A DNA stretch of 28,175 nt, taken from contig DATBKE010000029.1 of assembly GCA_036556085.1 (NCBI GenBank), positions 1 through 28,175 on the forward strand, given 5' to 3'. Below, in pieces: positions 15,442-22,135 of this stretch; the stretch's first letter is position 1; every line of letters starts with the position of its first letter. The notes below the pieces were generated by a model. That model worked only from the letters and a program-made list of their open reading frames with translations, was not told where the DNA came from and did no database searches. A program made the position numbers and the translations under genes. This DNA comes from JACCTH01 sp036556085. Lineage in GTDB: Bacteria; Actinomycetota; Acidimicrobiia; Spongiisociales; ZC4RG35.

Positions 15442-15804
15442 GTGGGCTCAGATCTTCGGCTGCGGTCGACTCAAGAAGTCTTCGATGATCATCTGCGGCT
15501 GGCAAGTGAGCATGACTTCGAGGCCGATATCGAACGGAACGTGTCACCGGACATCGTCGTATTCGATCGCCGCGGCATCTTCCACGGGCGGGAGGGGGTT
15601 CGCGAACTTGCTTTGCTCTTGGAGAGCGAACTACCCAACGCCCCCTACGTTTATACAACCCGGATGGTCGAGGGTCGCTTTGCCTTTCTGGAGTGGACCT
15701 CTGAAGCCGAACAGACCCGAGTTCGTGATGGCGCCGATTCGTTCGTGATCGAGGATGGCTGGATCATCGCCCAGACCATCCACTACACCGTGGAGGAGAA
15801 ATAG
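15442..15804 (+). CDS. SnoaL/NTF2-like small protein
   Basis: The 120-residue protein has the layout of the NTF2-like superfamily: N-terminal helices (TQEVFDDHLRLASEHDFEADIE), a strand-loop with VSPDIVVFDRRGIFHGREGVREL, and a C-terminal curved sheet (YTTRMVEGRFAFLEWTSEA, DSFVIEDGWIIAQTIHYTV). Members are cone-shaped barrels used as enzymes (ketosteroid isomerase, SnoaL, limonene epoxide hydrolase) or binding domains, so a small hydrophobic ligand is likely but not identified. It starts with GTG 6 bp after the SDR gene and is probably co-transcribed with it. It converges on the lipoprotein gene. Confidence 0.75.
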   Translation: MGSDLRLRSTQEVFDDHLRLASEHDFEADIERNVSPDIVVFDRRGIFHGREGVRELALLLESELPNAPYVYTTRMVEGRFAFLEWTSEAEQTRVRDGADSFVIEDGWIIAQTIHYTVEEK

Positions 15805-15832
15805 GGACGCGGTCTAGTCGGAGTCGGCGACT

Positions 15833-16363
15833 TCAGCAGCTGAAAGAGCCCGATATCGTCGCTGGATTCGCGGGACTCTGATTCGGACCGCTGAACTCGC
15901 CCCTGGTGACGCCATCGGAGAGTGTGAGTGACCCACCCTCACCGACCAGATAGTTCTCCCCGGCCACATCGATGGTGACGAGCGATGTCCCGGTCGGGTA
16001 CTCGCCATCTGAAACCGGACCCGACATGTTCAGGACGTACACCGAGAAGTAGGGCTCTTCGCCAAACTGTCCGGAGATGAGCTCGAACGTGTAGGCCGTG
16101 CTCGCTTGGGTTGAGCAGGTTCCGTCGACGAATTCATATACGGTTCCATCGATTTCGACCGAAGCTGTTGCGCTGCCCTCCGTGTAGTCGGCTGCTCCTG
16201 CCGCCGCCGACGTCTGGGCGGCCGGCTCTGAGGTGGTCGCGGCCGGCGCTGAGGCTTGGGTCTCGGAGCTATCAGTTGGATCCGACCCGCCGGCGTCGAC
16301 GGCCTGACCGCCGCCACCGCAGGCGGCCACCAGCAGCACAACCAATATTTTGACCAATTTCAT
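15833..16363 (-). CDS. Predicted lipoprotein of unknown function
   Basis: The 176-residue product starts MKLVKILVVLLVAACGGG: a short basic/hydrophobic signal with lipobox LVAAC, so Cys15 should be lipidated and the protein anchored on the outer face of the membrane. Residues 20-60 are a Ser/Thr/Ala/Pro/Glu linker. The folded part (about 60-176) is beta-rich with two further Cys, in DGTCSTQAST and at the very C-terminus (SGSFSC), which could form a disulfide. It ends with repeated SLTLSDGVTRGEFSG- and ISGSF-type strands. AGGAAGG upstream supports the ATG at 16363; the open frame upstream to 16522 runs through apparently non-coding DNA. Overall it resembles small secreted antigen-like lipoproteins of actinobacteria, but I cannot name a family. 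Confidence 0.85.
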   Translation of the reverse strand: MKLVKILVVLLVAACGGGGQAVDAGGSDPTDSSETQASAPAATTSEPAAQTSAAAGAADYTEGSATASVEIDGTVYEFVDGTCSTQASTAYTFELISGQFGEEPYFSVYVLNMSGPVSDGEYPTGTSLVTIDVAGENYLVGEGGSLTLSDGVTRGEFSGPNQSPANPATISGSFSC

Positions 16364-16541
16364 TGCAGCCCTTCCTCTTGATCCGCCCGCGACTGAGCGA
16401 ATGTAAACGGCGTCCAGGAAGGCAGTCGTCCCCAAGTGGATTTCGTTATGCGGTGGTCGACGTCTTCGGACGAAACGCCGCCCGCCAAGGCATCTAGAAT
16501 TACCTCGCACAATCGTCTTCATGATTTGAAGATGCGCCCGT

Positions 16542-16615
16542 TCGGGGGTGGTGTAACCGGCAACCGGTCAGCATCGCTGGCCCCAGGGCCGGAATAAGAT
16601 TTGGTTTCCACTCGA
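16542..16615 (+). pseudogene. tRNA-Gln relic (5' half conserved, 3' half decayed)
   Basis: The first 23 nt (16542-16564) match the first 23 nt of the downstream tRNA-Gln (16616-16638) at 22 positions. The whole segment is 74 nt, one tRNA length, and abuts the real gene. It has the acceptor 5' strand and D-arm, and an anticodon-arm-like stem GGTCA/TGGCC, but no T33, no T-loop, no matching CCCCCGA acceptor strand and no CCA. It is therefore not a functional tRNA; a decayed tandem duplicate is the simplest explanation. Confidence 0.6.
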
Positions 16616-16690
16616 TCGGGGGTGGTGTAATCGGCAACACGACAGGTTCTGGCCCTGTTATTGAGGGTTCAAGTCCTTCCCCCCGAGCCA
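16616..16690 (+). tRNA. tRNA-Gln (anticodon CUG)
   Basis: All arms pair. Acceptor TCGGGGG pairs with CCCCCGA, D-stem GTGT with ACAC, anticodon stem ACAGG with CCTGT around loop TTCTGGC (anticodon CTG), and T-stem GAGGG with CCTTC around TTCAAGT. The discriminator is G and the 3' CCA is encoded. It lies 1 nt upstream of tRNA-Glu and is surely co-transcribed with it. Confidence 0.95.
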
Positions 16691-16691
16691 A

Positions 16692-16767
16692 GGCCCCGTC
16701 GTCTAGTGGCCCAGGATGCGACCCTCTCAAGGTCGAGACACGGATTCGAATTCCGTCGGGGCTGCCA
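16692..16767 (+). tRNA. tRNA-Glu (anticodon CUC)
   Basis: Acceptor GGCCCCG pairs with CGGGGCT, anticodon stem CGACC with GGTCG around CTCTCAA (anticodon CTC), and T-stem ACGGA with TCCGT around TTCGAAT. The discriminator is G and CCA is encoded. The body closely follows the usual bacterial tRNA-Glu pattern (TCGTCTAG...GGCCCAGGA). It is the substrate of the GluRS encoded at 1677-3131. Confidence 0.95.
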
Positions 16768-16785
16768 CTTCCATTTTGAGAGGCG

Positions 16786-17448
16786 TTAGTCCGACCGCAG
16801 CAGATCGGGCCGATATCTGCTTAGCACCTCCAGTGCAAACTCCACTTTGTCCTTGGTGCGCTGACCCTTCGGCTGCATCACACACCAGAGTTCGAGGTTC
16901 TCGATTCGATTGTCGGTCCGCACGCCGTTTCGATGGTGAACGAATTCATCAGGTTTCAGCGGTCGTTGCAGGAACACAGCCATCACCAATCGGTGCTCAG
17001 GCGCGCTCGAATCGCCGCCGGTCAGCTGTCGCAGGCTGCTCGGCACTGGCACGATTCGGTACCCGTGGTTGATGTATCCAATGCCCTCGACCTCCCGAAT
17101 TGGGACATCTGCCAACACATCACCGTGATTTCGCAAACGCTCAAGATGGGTGTGGCATAGCCCTCGAGCGTTTGAGAAGCGTCCGCAGCCTGCAACTGCA
17201 CACTCTTTTGGCTTGCGATCGGACAGGAGGCGCGTTGGCCACTCACCTCGCCTGAGCAGAGACAGGTAGTGACCATGACACAACGTTCGAGCCTCGGCTG
17301 GGTTTGGACAACCTTCGACGCTGCAGGGTTTGATAACGCTTCGGGCTCCCAGCAGGGGATCGCCATACTTGCGCCATCGCTTGTAGTGGGTGTCGCAGAA
17401 CCCGCGGGAGACGGCCCGCTTCTCGCACTCGGCAACCGAGCACTCCAT
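16786..17448 (-). CDS. HNH endonuclease-like protein with three zinc-finger modules
   Basis: The 220-residue protein has three N-terminal copies of C-x4-C-x9-C-x2-H (starting at residue 3, then twice more within ~100 residues), each ending in a basic helix such as HYKRWRKYG, a likely zinc-bound DNA-reading module. After a linker with GYINHGYRIVPV comes an HNH_3-type core: EHRLVMAVFLQRPLKPDE, VHHRNGVRTDNRIENLELW, with the paired His, Asn and Glu. Such proteins are homing-type nucleases common in phages and actinobacteria. The gene ends 18 bp beyond tRNA-Glu on the opposite strand. The ATG has no ribosome site but TACGTT sits 6 nt upstream. No intron or flanking repeat is visible, so it may be a free-standing mobile nuclease gene. 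Confidence 0.85.
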   Translation of the reverse strand: MECSVAECEKRAVSRGFCDTHYKRWRKYGDPLLGARSVIKPCSVEGCPNPAEARTLCHGHYLSLLRRGEWPTRLLSDRKPKECAVAGCGRFSNARGLCHTHLERLRNHGDVLADVPIREVEGIGYINHGYRIVPVPSSLRQLTGGDSSAPEHRLVMAVFLQRPLKPDEFVHHRNGVRTDNRIENLELWCVMQPKGQRTKDKVEFALEVLSRYRPDLLRSD

Positions 17449-17454
17449 GGTGGG

Positions 17455-17460
17455 AACGTA
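17455..17460 (-). promoter_or_regulatory. -10-like TACGTT for leaderless HNH gene
   Basis: TACGTT on the minus strand (TANNNT form) ends 6 nt before the ATG at 17448, and no Shine-Dalgarno sequence is present. Confidence 0.4.
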
Positions 17461-17549
17461 CAGGCAGGGTGTGACACTTTTGGAGAAAAATGGGCTAGTC
17501 CGAGCGCTTCTCCTTCAACTATCGCCCGTCGCCCCTGACCGGCGGCCGA

Positions 17550-17555
17550 TATCCT
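17550..17555 (+). promoter_or_regulatory. -10-like TATCCT for leaderless zinc-ribbon gene
   Basis: TATCCT ends 7 nt before the ATG at 17563, with no ribosome site between; fits a leaderless transcript. Confidence 0.45.
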
Positions 17556-17562
17556 CTCCCTC

Positions 17563-17937
17563 ATGCTTCCGATGATCGCCGGCTACGTCTTGGGGACCCG
17601 CGCGTCCAACCGCGCTTCGGGGATGAGTGTCGTCGCCAATGCGATGTTCGAAAAGGGCTCGGTCGCCGACGTCGATGCCCTCGACCTCCGCGTCGATCGG
17701 CTCCTGCTCGTGGTCGAAGCCCTCTGGACGATGTTGAAGAAAGATGGCCACACCGACCAAGAGCTCGCCGAGATCATCGCCGAGCTCGACGCCTCGGACG
17801 GGAGCGCCGACGGACGTCGCTCAAAGGTCCCGATCACATGTCCCTCGTGCGGCTCAAAGGTGGCACCAAACCTTCCGAAGTGTCAGTTCTGCGGCCATGC
17901 CACCGGCCACGAGCCCTCGCCTCTCGAGCGAATCTAG
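17563..17937 (+). CDS. Small protein with C-terminal zinc ribbon, unknown function
   Basis: The 124-residue product has three parts. The N-terminus MLPMIAGYVLGTRASNRASGM is weakly hydrophobic and could touch the membrane. The middle (about 35-75) is an amphipathic helix pair with LDLRVDRLLLVVEALWTMLKKDG and TDQELAEIIAELDASDG. The end is a zinc ribbon, CPSCGSKVAPNLPKCQFCG, with two CxxC knuckles 11 residues apart. I do not recognise a named family; zinc ribbons of this type often bind RNA, DNA or proteins. The next gene starts 3 bp after the stop, so the two are co-transcribed. Confidence 0.75.
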   Translation: MLPMIAGYVLGTRASNRASGMSVVANAMFEKGSVADVDALDLRVDRLLLVVEALWTMLKKDGHTDQELAEIIAELDASDGSADGRRSKVPITCPSCGSKVAPNLPKCQFCGHATGHEPSPLERI

Positions 17938-17940
17938 AAG

Positions 17941-18522
17941 GTGCCCCAGCCAGAACATCTTCACGCGCTAGAGGGAGTTCCGGTGCCCTCCCGTGAGTCA
18001 GTCTCCGACGAAACCGGTACCTACTGGGACAAGTGCCTTGAGAAACTCGGCCTCGTTCCCAATGTCATTCGGGCTTACAGCTTCGACGACGAGAAGCTGG
18101 GCGCCTTCACCCGGATGTACAACACGTTGATGCTGGGCGACTCCGGTCTCAGCAAGCTCGAAAGAGAAATGATCGCGGTCGTGGTCTCCTCGGTTAACCG
18201 CTGCTTCTACTGCCTTACTGCCCATGGTTCGGCGGTGCGAGAACTATCAGACGACGCCGAGCTGGGCGAGATGCTGGCGATGAACTACCGGGTGGCGGAA
18301 CTGTCCAAGCGAGAACGAGCCATGCTGGACTTCACCTGGAAGCTGGCCGCATCTCCAGCTGAAATCGAGGAATCCGACCGCGAAGCCTTGCGAGCGGCGG
18401 GGTTCGAGGATCGCGACATCTGGGACATCGCCGCCGTCGCTTCCTTCTTTGCCATGAGCAATCGCATGTCGAGCGCCATCGATCTCATGCCCAATCCGGA
18501 GTACCACCGCAGGTCCCGCTAG
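17941..18522 (+). CDS. AhpD-like / carboxymuconolactone decarboxylase family protein
   Basis: The 193-residue, all-helical protein resembles the peroxidase-related branch of the AhpD/CMD superfamily. The redox motif E-x...-C-x2-C-x3-H is present in EREMIAVVVSSVNRCFYCLTAHG, with two Cys and the His. The second helical half has RERAMLDFTWKLAASPAEI and a DIWDIAAVASFFAMSNRM segment typical of the uncharacterised peroxidase-related group. The likely role is thiol-based peroxide or alkyl-peroxide detoxification, or protein disulfide relay, in the cytoplasm. The start is a GTG 3 bp after the zinc-ribbon gene, with no ribosome site of its own, so expression probably depends on that gene. It converges on the tad operon, with 11 bp between stops. 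Confidence 0.88.
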   Translation: MPQPEHLHALEGVPVPSRESVSDETGTYWDKCLEKLGLVPNVIRAYSFDDEKLGAFTRMYNTLMLGDSGLSKLEREMIAVVVSSVNRCFYCLTAHGSAVRELSDDAELGEMLAMNYRVAELSKRERAMLDFTWKLAASPAEIEESDREALRAAGFEDRDIWDIAAVASFFAMSNRMSSAIDLMPNPEYHRRSR

Positions 18523-18533
18523 AACCCGACCGT

Positions 18534-18932
18534 TCAATGGACGGTGCGAACGGTCCACAGCTTCCAGCCGCTTTCGGTTGGACGCAGCTCGATCTCCCAT
18601 CGAAAGGTCTGGACTATTTCGCCCGGCCGCGAAACGGTGACGGTGCCGACTACAAATCCTGGGGCCGTCACCACTGCCTCCGAAAGGGTAAAGGTATAAG
18701 GCGGACCGGCATCGATCGCTTCGCTTCTCAACTGCGCCAACTGGGGACCATCTTCGAACGTTTGCTGCAAGCGGGAGGTGTCACCATCACCGGCGAAGAG
18801 CCCCCAGGCGGTCAGAGCACGCTGGGCGGCTTCGATCTCGTCTTCGGTTTTGTCACGGCCGGCCACCCACCAGGCACCCGCCAGCACAAGTATCAGGATG
18901 ATCGCCAGCGACCAGCGCAGCCGAGTGGTCAC
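18534..18932 (-). CDS. Membrane-anchored protein at end of tad operon
   Basis: The 132-residue product has an N-terminal transmembrane helix (RWSLAIILILVLAGAWWVAG) and an outside domain of about 105 residues: helical QRALTAWGLFAGDGDTSRLQQTF, then strands FTLSEAVVTAPGFVVGTVTVSR and IVQTFRWEIELRPTESGWKL. The layout is like small NTF2- or cystatin-like anchored domains, but I do not recognise the family. The GTG overlaps the TadG-like gene stop by 4 bp (GTGA), making it the last gene of the operon. A role in the pilus envelope part is inferred only from position. Confidence 0.7.
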   Translation of the reverse strand: MTTRLRWSLAIILILVLAGAWWVAGRDKTEDEIEAAQRALTAWGLFAGDGDTSRLQQTFEDGPQLAQLRSEAIDAGPPYTFTLSEAVVTAPGFVVGTVTVSRPGEIVQTFRWEIELRPTESGWKLWTVRTVH

Positions 18933-19351
18933 GGGCTGAATGGATAGGCCACCGCCACTCCCGTGACCTCGAAGCTGTCGTCCGCCATCGACAAGAAGCG
19001 GATCAGCCCGAAAGGGACTTGACGTTTCAGCTCTACTCGCACCGAACCGCCGTCCTCAGCTACCTCGATGATCGGTGGTGCCGCCAGATCGACGCCTCCA
19101 CTCGACTGCGAGATGACGGCCAGGGCCAAGCTCGAGGCATCGGCGGGGTCAAGTACGGGTACTCCCTGCTCGCGATAGATCTCGAGATCGATAGCGCTGG
19201 CCGCCGCCAACGCGGCTCCATCGGCCATCGCCACCAGTTCCTGACGCTCGCCCATGATTCGCCATAGCTCGGCCGACATTGCTCCCAGCATCAAGAGACA
19301 AAATCCCAAGCCCAGAAACCAGATCGGCACAGACCCTCTCTCACCTTTCAA
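18929..19351 (-). CDS. TadG-like pilus-associated protein
   Basis: The 140-residue product begins KGERGSVPIWFLGLGFCLLML, a class-III-prepilin-like N-terminus with one transmembrane helix, followed by MADGAALAAASAI, the segment typical of TadG/Flp-associated proteins. The remainder is a small extracellular beta domain (GSVRVELKRQVPFGLIRFL). The residue at +5 after the Gly is Trp instead of Glu, so classical prepilin processing is uncertain. The start is a TTG overlapping the stop of the TadE gene by 4 bp (TTGA). Much shorter than full TadG, it lacks a von Willebrand domain, as is common in actinobacterial tad loci. Confidence 0.8.
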   Translation of the reverse strand: MKGERGSVPIWFLGLGFCLLMLGAMSAELWRIMGERQELVAMADGAALAAASAIDLEIYREQGVPVLDPADASSLALAVISQSSGGVDLAAPPIIEVAEDGGSVRVELKRQVPFGLIRFLSMADDSFEVTGVAVAYPFSP

Positions 19352-19755
19352 GGCCGGCTCCGATAGAGATCGACTTGCTCGCTATGGCGCGCTCGAACCT
19401 GGATCTCGCCGATCGGTAGCAGCTCTGAGACTTGCCGAACGGGCATCGATACTTCGACCACAAACACCGCCCCCCGGGCGAAGGAGCAAGGGCTCCCATC
19501 GCAGAACAGAACCGATACATCCGGAGTGGCGACATTCATCCCATCGGCGACCGACGTGATCGCCTGGGAAGCCGCGGCGAGGGGCTCCGCGGCAGCGAGC
19601 ACTCCTGCTCTGGCTCCCTCGGCCGCAGCTCGCCGGACGAAATTCCTCGCCTCGAAGACCGGAGCTACCAGCAAAACCATCAGAGCAAGCGGCAAGACGA
19701 TCGTCAGGACTCCGAGCGCGAACTCAATCGGAGTAGCGCCGCGTTCTCTACGCAT
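19348..19755 (-). CDS. tadE: TadE-like pseudopilin
   Basis: The 135-residue product has the TadE signature at the N-terminus: MRRERGATPIEFALGVLTIV, that is a basic head, Gly, then Glu at +5 and a hydrophobic helix, so a TadV/FppA-type prepilin peptidase could cut after the Gly. After the helix comes ARNFVRRAAAEGARAGVLA, the usual TadE continuation. One short Cys-bounded loop (FCDGSPCSF) may carry a disulfide. Minor pilins of this type are thought to sit at the base or tip of the Flp pilus. The ATG overlaps the upstream gene by 8 bp and the stop overlaps the TadG-like start. Confidence 0.88.
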   Translation of the reverse strand: MRRERGATPIEFALGVLTIVLPLALMVLLVAPVFEARNFVRRAAAEGARAGVLAAAEPLAAASQAITSVADGMNVATPDVSVLFCDGSPCSFARGAVFVVEVSMPVRQVSELLPIGEIQVRARHSEQVDLYRSRP

Positions 19756-20158
19756 CGCTTTCCTTGACGCCGGCTACCTCCAGTTGAAACGACACATCGG
19801 GCACAGCTGGGAACCAGCCGGCAAACGCCCCTTCCGCGGAAGCAACCACCCGTTGGTCGACAAAGACGCACTGAAAAGACACGTCTTGACCTAGCGGTCC
19901 GCCCATCAGGTCGGCGAGGACGCGATCGATCGCTGCGACGCAGTCGGCCTCCCGAGCTGCCGCGGGTGCGCCAACCCTCACTCCCTCATCGAGAGCCGAC
20001 CGCAGCACGCCGCGGGCGTACTGAAGCGCAATGAGATATAGCAGCAGCGCCATGAAGGCCATGGAGAGTGCCGCCACCACCATGAACTGGGCGGTCGCAA
20101 AACCGCCCTCTCTCTTCTGACGCCTTACGCGGCTCCCAAGATCTGGGTCCTTATCCAT
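19748..20158 (-). CDS. TadE/TadG-like pseudopilin with Gln at +5
   Basis: The 136-residue product has a 16-residue basic head, then GGFATAQFMVVAALSMAFMALLLYL, written here as a Gly-Gly-Phe-Ala-Thr-Ala-Gln start leading into a membrane helix. The position +5 residue is Gln where TadE and Flp have Glu. ALDEGVRVGAPAAARE follows the helix as in the family, and two Cys (DCVAAI, FQCVFV) may pair in the outer domain. The ATG at 20158 overlaps the flp stop by 34 bp, a large overlap, so the true start might be slightly later, but no better codon is visible before the helix. Confidence 0.8.
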   Translation of the reverse strand: MDKDPDLGSRVRRQKREGGFATAQFMVVAALSMAFMALLLYLIALQYARGVLRSALDEGVRVGAPAAAREADCVAAIDRVLADLMGGPLGQDVSFQCVFVDQRVVASAEGAFAGWFPAVPDVSFQLEVAGVKESDA

Positions 20159-20316
20159 TCGACGACCTCCACCCCGAGCGCCTCTAGCACACCCCAGATC
20201 ACGACCAATGCGGCGATCGCCAGGGCGGCATTCCCCAGGAGTTCCGCAGTCGACAGCCCTCGTTGGTCGCGGTTGATTCGCCGGACCACAAGCGCCAATC
20301 GATGAAGTTGATCCAT
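20125..20316 (-). CDS. flp: Flp-type major pilin
   Basis: The 63-residue product is the likely pilus subunit. It has a basic leader (DQLHRLALVVRRINRDQRG), then a G/LSTAE junction where a prepilin peptidase would cut after the Gly, keeping Glu at +5. A single hydrophobic helix (LLGNAALAIAALVVIWGVLEAL) and a short tail (WIRTQILGAA) follow. Small size and this junction are diagnostic of Flp/Fap pilins. An excellent ribosome site, AAGGAGGAG at 20324-20332 with a 7-nt spacer, is the best in the operon, as expected for a highly made structural subunit. The 23-bp gap before it is one of the few non-overlapping junctions of the operon. Confidence 0.9.
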   Translation of the reverse strand: MDQLHRLALVVRRINRDQRGLSTAELLGNAALAIAALVVIWGVLEALGVEVVEWIRTQILGAA

Positions 20317-20339
20317 CCTTTTTCTCCTCCTTTTCTTTC

Positions 20340-21272
20340 CTATTGCCAGCCGAAGATCACTTGTGGAAGGGGCGCTCCCACGAAAAGCAGCATCACGGGG
20401 GCGAGGATCCCGATGATCGGGACGAGCATCGCCGCCCTCCTCCGGGTCGCAGAGCGCCTCATCGCTTCCCGCCTCGCCTCGCGCACGTCCTCGGACAGCT
20501 CGAGCAACGCATGCGCCAGATCAGCCCCGCGCTCGTCGGCTGCCGCCAAAAGCGAATACGTCCGCGCGCAGCTTGGCTCGGGTGTCAACGAGGCCAGCCG
20601 GGAGAAGGCGTCGCTGGCCCGCATGCCCGCACGATGCAATCGCAAGGCTTCGGCGAGTTCGCTGACAACCTCGCCTCGACCCCGCTCCACTATCTGTTGC
20701 ACGGCATGTACGACTCCCCCACCGGCGCGGACCCGCATCGCCAGCAGCTGGTTCACGGTGTAGATCTCGATTCGCATGGCTTCCTGGCGGTTGCGAATGG
20801 CTCGATCGATCTGCCCCCGATTGCGGGTGATTCCGATCAATATCGCCAGGGCAACGAGGGCCATCGCCCGCGGGACCGGCAACCGTAGGGAAAACCCGAC
20901 ACCAACGCTCGCTGCCAGCATCAGGGCCATCGCGGCCATTTGGCGAAATCGATACGCCTCGAGTGCTTGTTCGTCGTCGAGCCCGTGGTAGAGACCGGTC
21001 TGGCGAAGCCGAAGCTTGGTCGAGGCGCCGTCGTCGCGGTCGAGCCAACGCCCGAGTCTTGTGGCGAGCGGGGCAAGGAGCATTCGTCCCAACCGCGCCC
21101 AGACGGATCCGATGAAGGCGGTGCCAACACCCATTCCATAGCCAGCGCGGGTGGTGGCCGTGTAGGGACGAACACGCGCTGCGAGGCGGGCAGGAGGAGG
21201 CACGAGCCATCTCACAAACATGGCGACCACCAAGGCCACCAGGATCGAAGCCGTGACCGTGCCGGAATTCAC
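20340..21272 (-). CDS. tadC: Tad pilus inner-membrane platform protein TadC
   Basis: The 310-residue protein is the second platform subunit of the Tad machine. An N-terminal helix (ASILVALVVAMFVRWLV) and a large loop precede two central transmembrane segments (AAMALMLAASVGVGFSL, ALVALAILIGI). The T2SSF-type cytoplasmic domain follows (RIEIYTVNQLLAMRVRAGGGVVHAV, LHRAGMRASDAFSRLASL), and the end is AAMLVPIIGILAPVMLLFVG. The GTG at 21272 overlaps the tadB stop by 4 bp; the frame is open for another kilobase upstream, but that part is the tadB gene read in another frame. It works with tadB and the CpaF motor. Confidence 0.88.
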   Translation of the reverse strand: MNSGTVTASILVALVVAMFVRWLVPPPARLAARVRPYTATTRAGYGMGVGTAFIGSVWARLGRMLLAPLATRLGRWLDRDDGASTKLRLRQTGLYHGLDDEQALEAYRFRQMAAMALMLAASVGVGFSLRLPVPRAMALVALAILIGITRNRGQIDRAIRNRQEAMRIEIYTVNQLLAMRVRAGGGVVHAVQQIVERGRGEVVSELAEALRLHRAGMRASDAFSRLASLTPEPSCARTYSLLAAADERGADLAHALLELSEDVREARREAMRRSATRRRAAMLVPIIGILAPVMLLFVGAPLPQVIFGWQ

Positions 21273-22135
21273 GAGGGTTCGCCGCCGAACACCCGCGGTT
21301 CTTCCATCTGGCGACCGAGGCGAGTGGCGATTCCGATCCCGAGAAAGCTCGCCAGAGCACCGATTGCCACCACGACCCAGCCCGCGGGAGAGGCGTAGAA
21401 GTCGCGGAACGGACCCGGCCGCAAGGTGATGAAGGCCAGCACCGCCCAGGGGATCACGAATACAGCTCGCGCGTTGAGTTTCTGCTCGAGCGACAGCGTC
21501 TCGATCTCCTCGTAGGCCCAAACATCGCGGGTAGTAGCCGTTGCCAGATCTCGCAGAATCTCGAGCACGATCTGCCCGCCCTTGGCATGGGCGACGATGA
21601 GCACTTCGATAACCCGATCCGAGGCGGGATGGGCCAGCTCTTGTCGGATCACCTCCAGAGCGGGAGCGACCCCCATCACTCTCGCCAGATACGGAAAGCG
21701 ATCGAACGCCCGACGCAGTGGGACCGGCCCGGCCTCCGCCAACAGCTCGATCGCCCGGCCAAGCGACATGCCAGCGGAGATCGAGGCGATCAGGTCTCGA
21801 ATGCCATCCGGCCAAGCCGATTGCAACGAGAGGATTTGTTGGTTCCGTCGGCGCATCAGCCAGGTGCGTGGAAGGAACCCGGACACGATCGCCGCCGGCA
21901 GGGCCACCGTCATCAAGCCCGTGATCGACCAGACCACCAGGAAGGCCACCGCGACTGTGCCCAGGGTCAACAGGACGAACTGACTTCGACTGATACCCAC
22001 CCCGGTTTGTTGGAGCCACAAGCCCTTCTCCGGGCCAACCGCTTTCAGCCGCCGTTGGCCAGGCCAGCCTCCCGTAACCCAGCCAACAATGAGTGCCGCC
22101 GCCAGTGCCGACAGCCCCGACGCCACCAGCCTCAC
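21269..22135 (-). CDS. tadB: Tad pilus inner-membrane platform protein TadB
   Basis: The 288-residue protein holds a T2SSF domain: ILSLQSAWPDGIRDLIASIS, GMSLGRAIELLAEAGPVPLRR and VLIVAHAKGGQIVLEILRDLA. It is bracketed by transmembrane helices (GLSALAAALIVGWVTGG, FVLLTLGTVAVAFLVVWSI, and two near the end including WVVVAIGALASFLGIGIA). It docks the CpaF ATPase to the pilin channel. I chose the GTG at 22135, which overlaps the cpaF stop by 4 bp (GTGA), matching the coupling seen along the operon. A longer frame to 22240 would overlap cpaF by 109 bp and has no membrane-protein character. Confidence 0.9.
   Translation of the reverse strand: MRLVASGLSALAAALIVGWVTGGWPGQRRLKAVGPEKGLWLQQTGVGISRSQFVLLTLGTVAVAFLVVWSITGLMTVALPAAIVSGFLPRTWLMRRRNQQILSLQSAWPDGIRDLIASISAGMSLGRAIELLAEAGPVPLRRAFDRFPYLARVMGVAPALEVIRQELAHPASDRVIEVLIVAHAKGGQIVLEILRDLATATTRDVWAYEEIETLSLEQKLNARAVFVIPWAVLAFITLRPGPFRDFYASPAGWVVVAIGALASFLGIGIATRLGRQMEEPRVFGGEPS

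Noticed and set aside
16364..16522. N-terminal extension of the lipoprotein gene
   Set aside because: The added 53 residues are Arg-rich and would hide the lipobox signal; the ATG at 16363 has a clear ribosome site. I see no gene in the stretch between the lipoprotein start and the tRNA relic.
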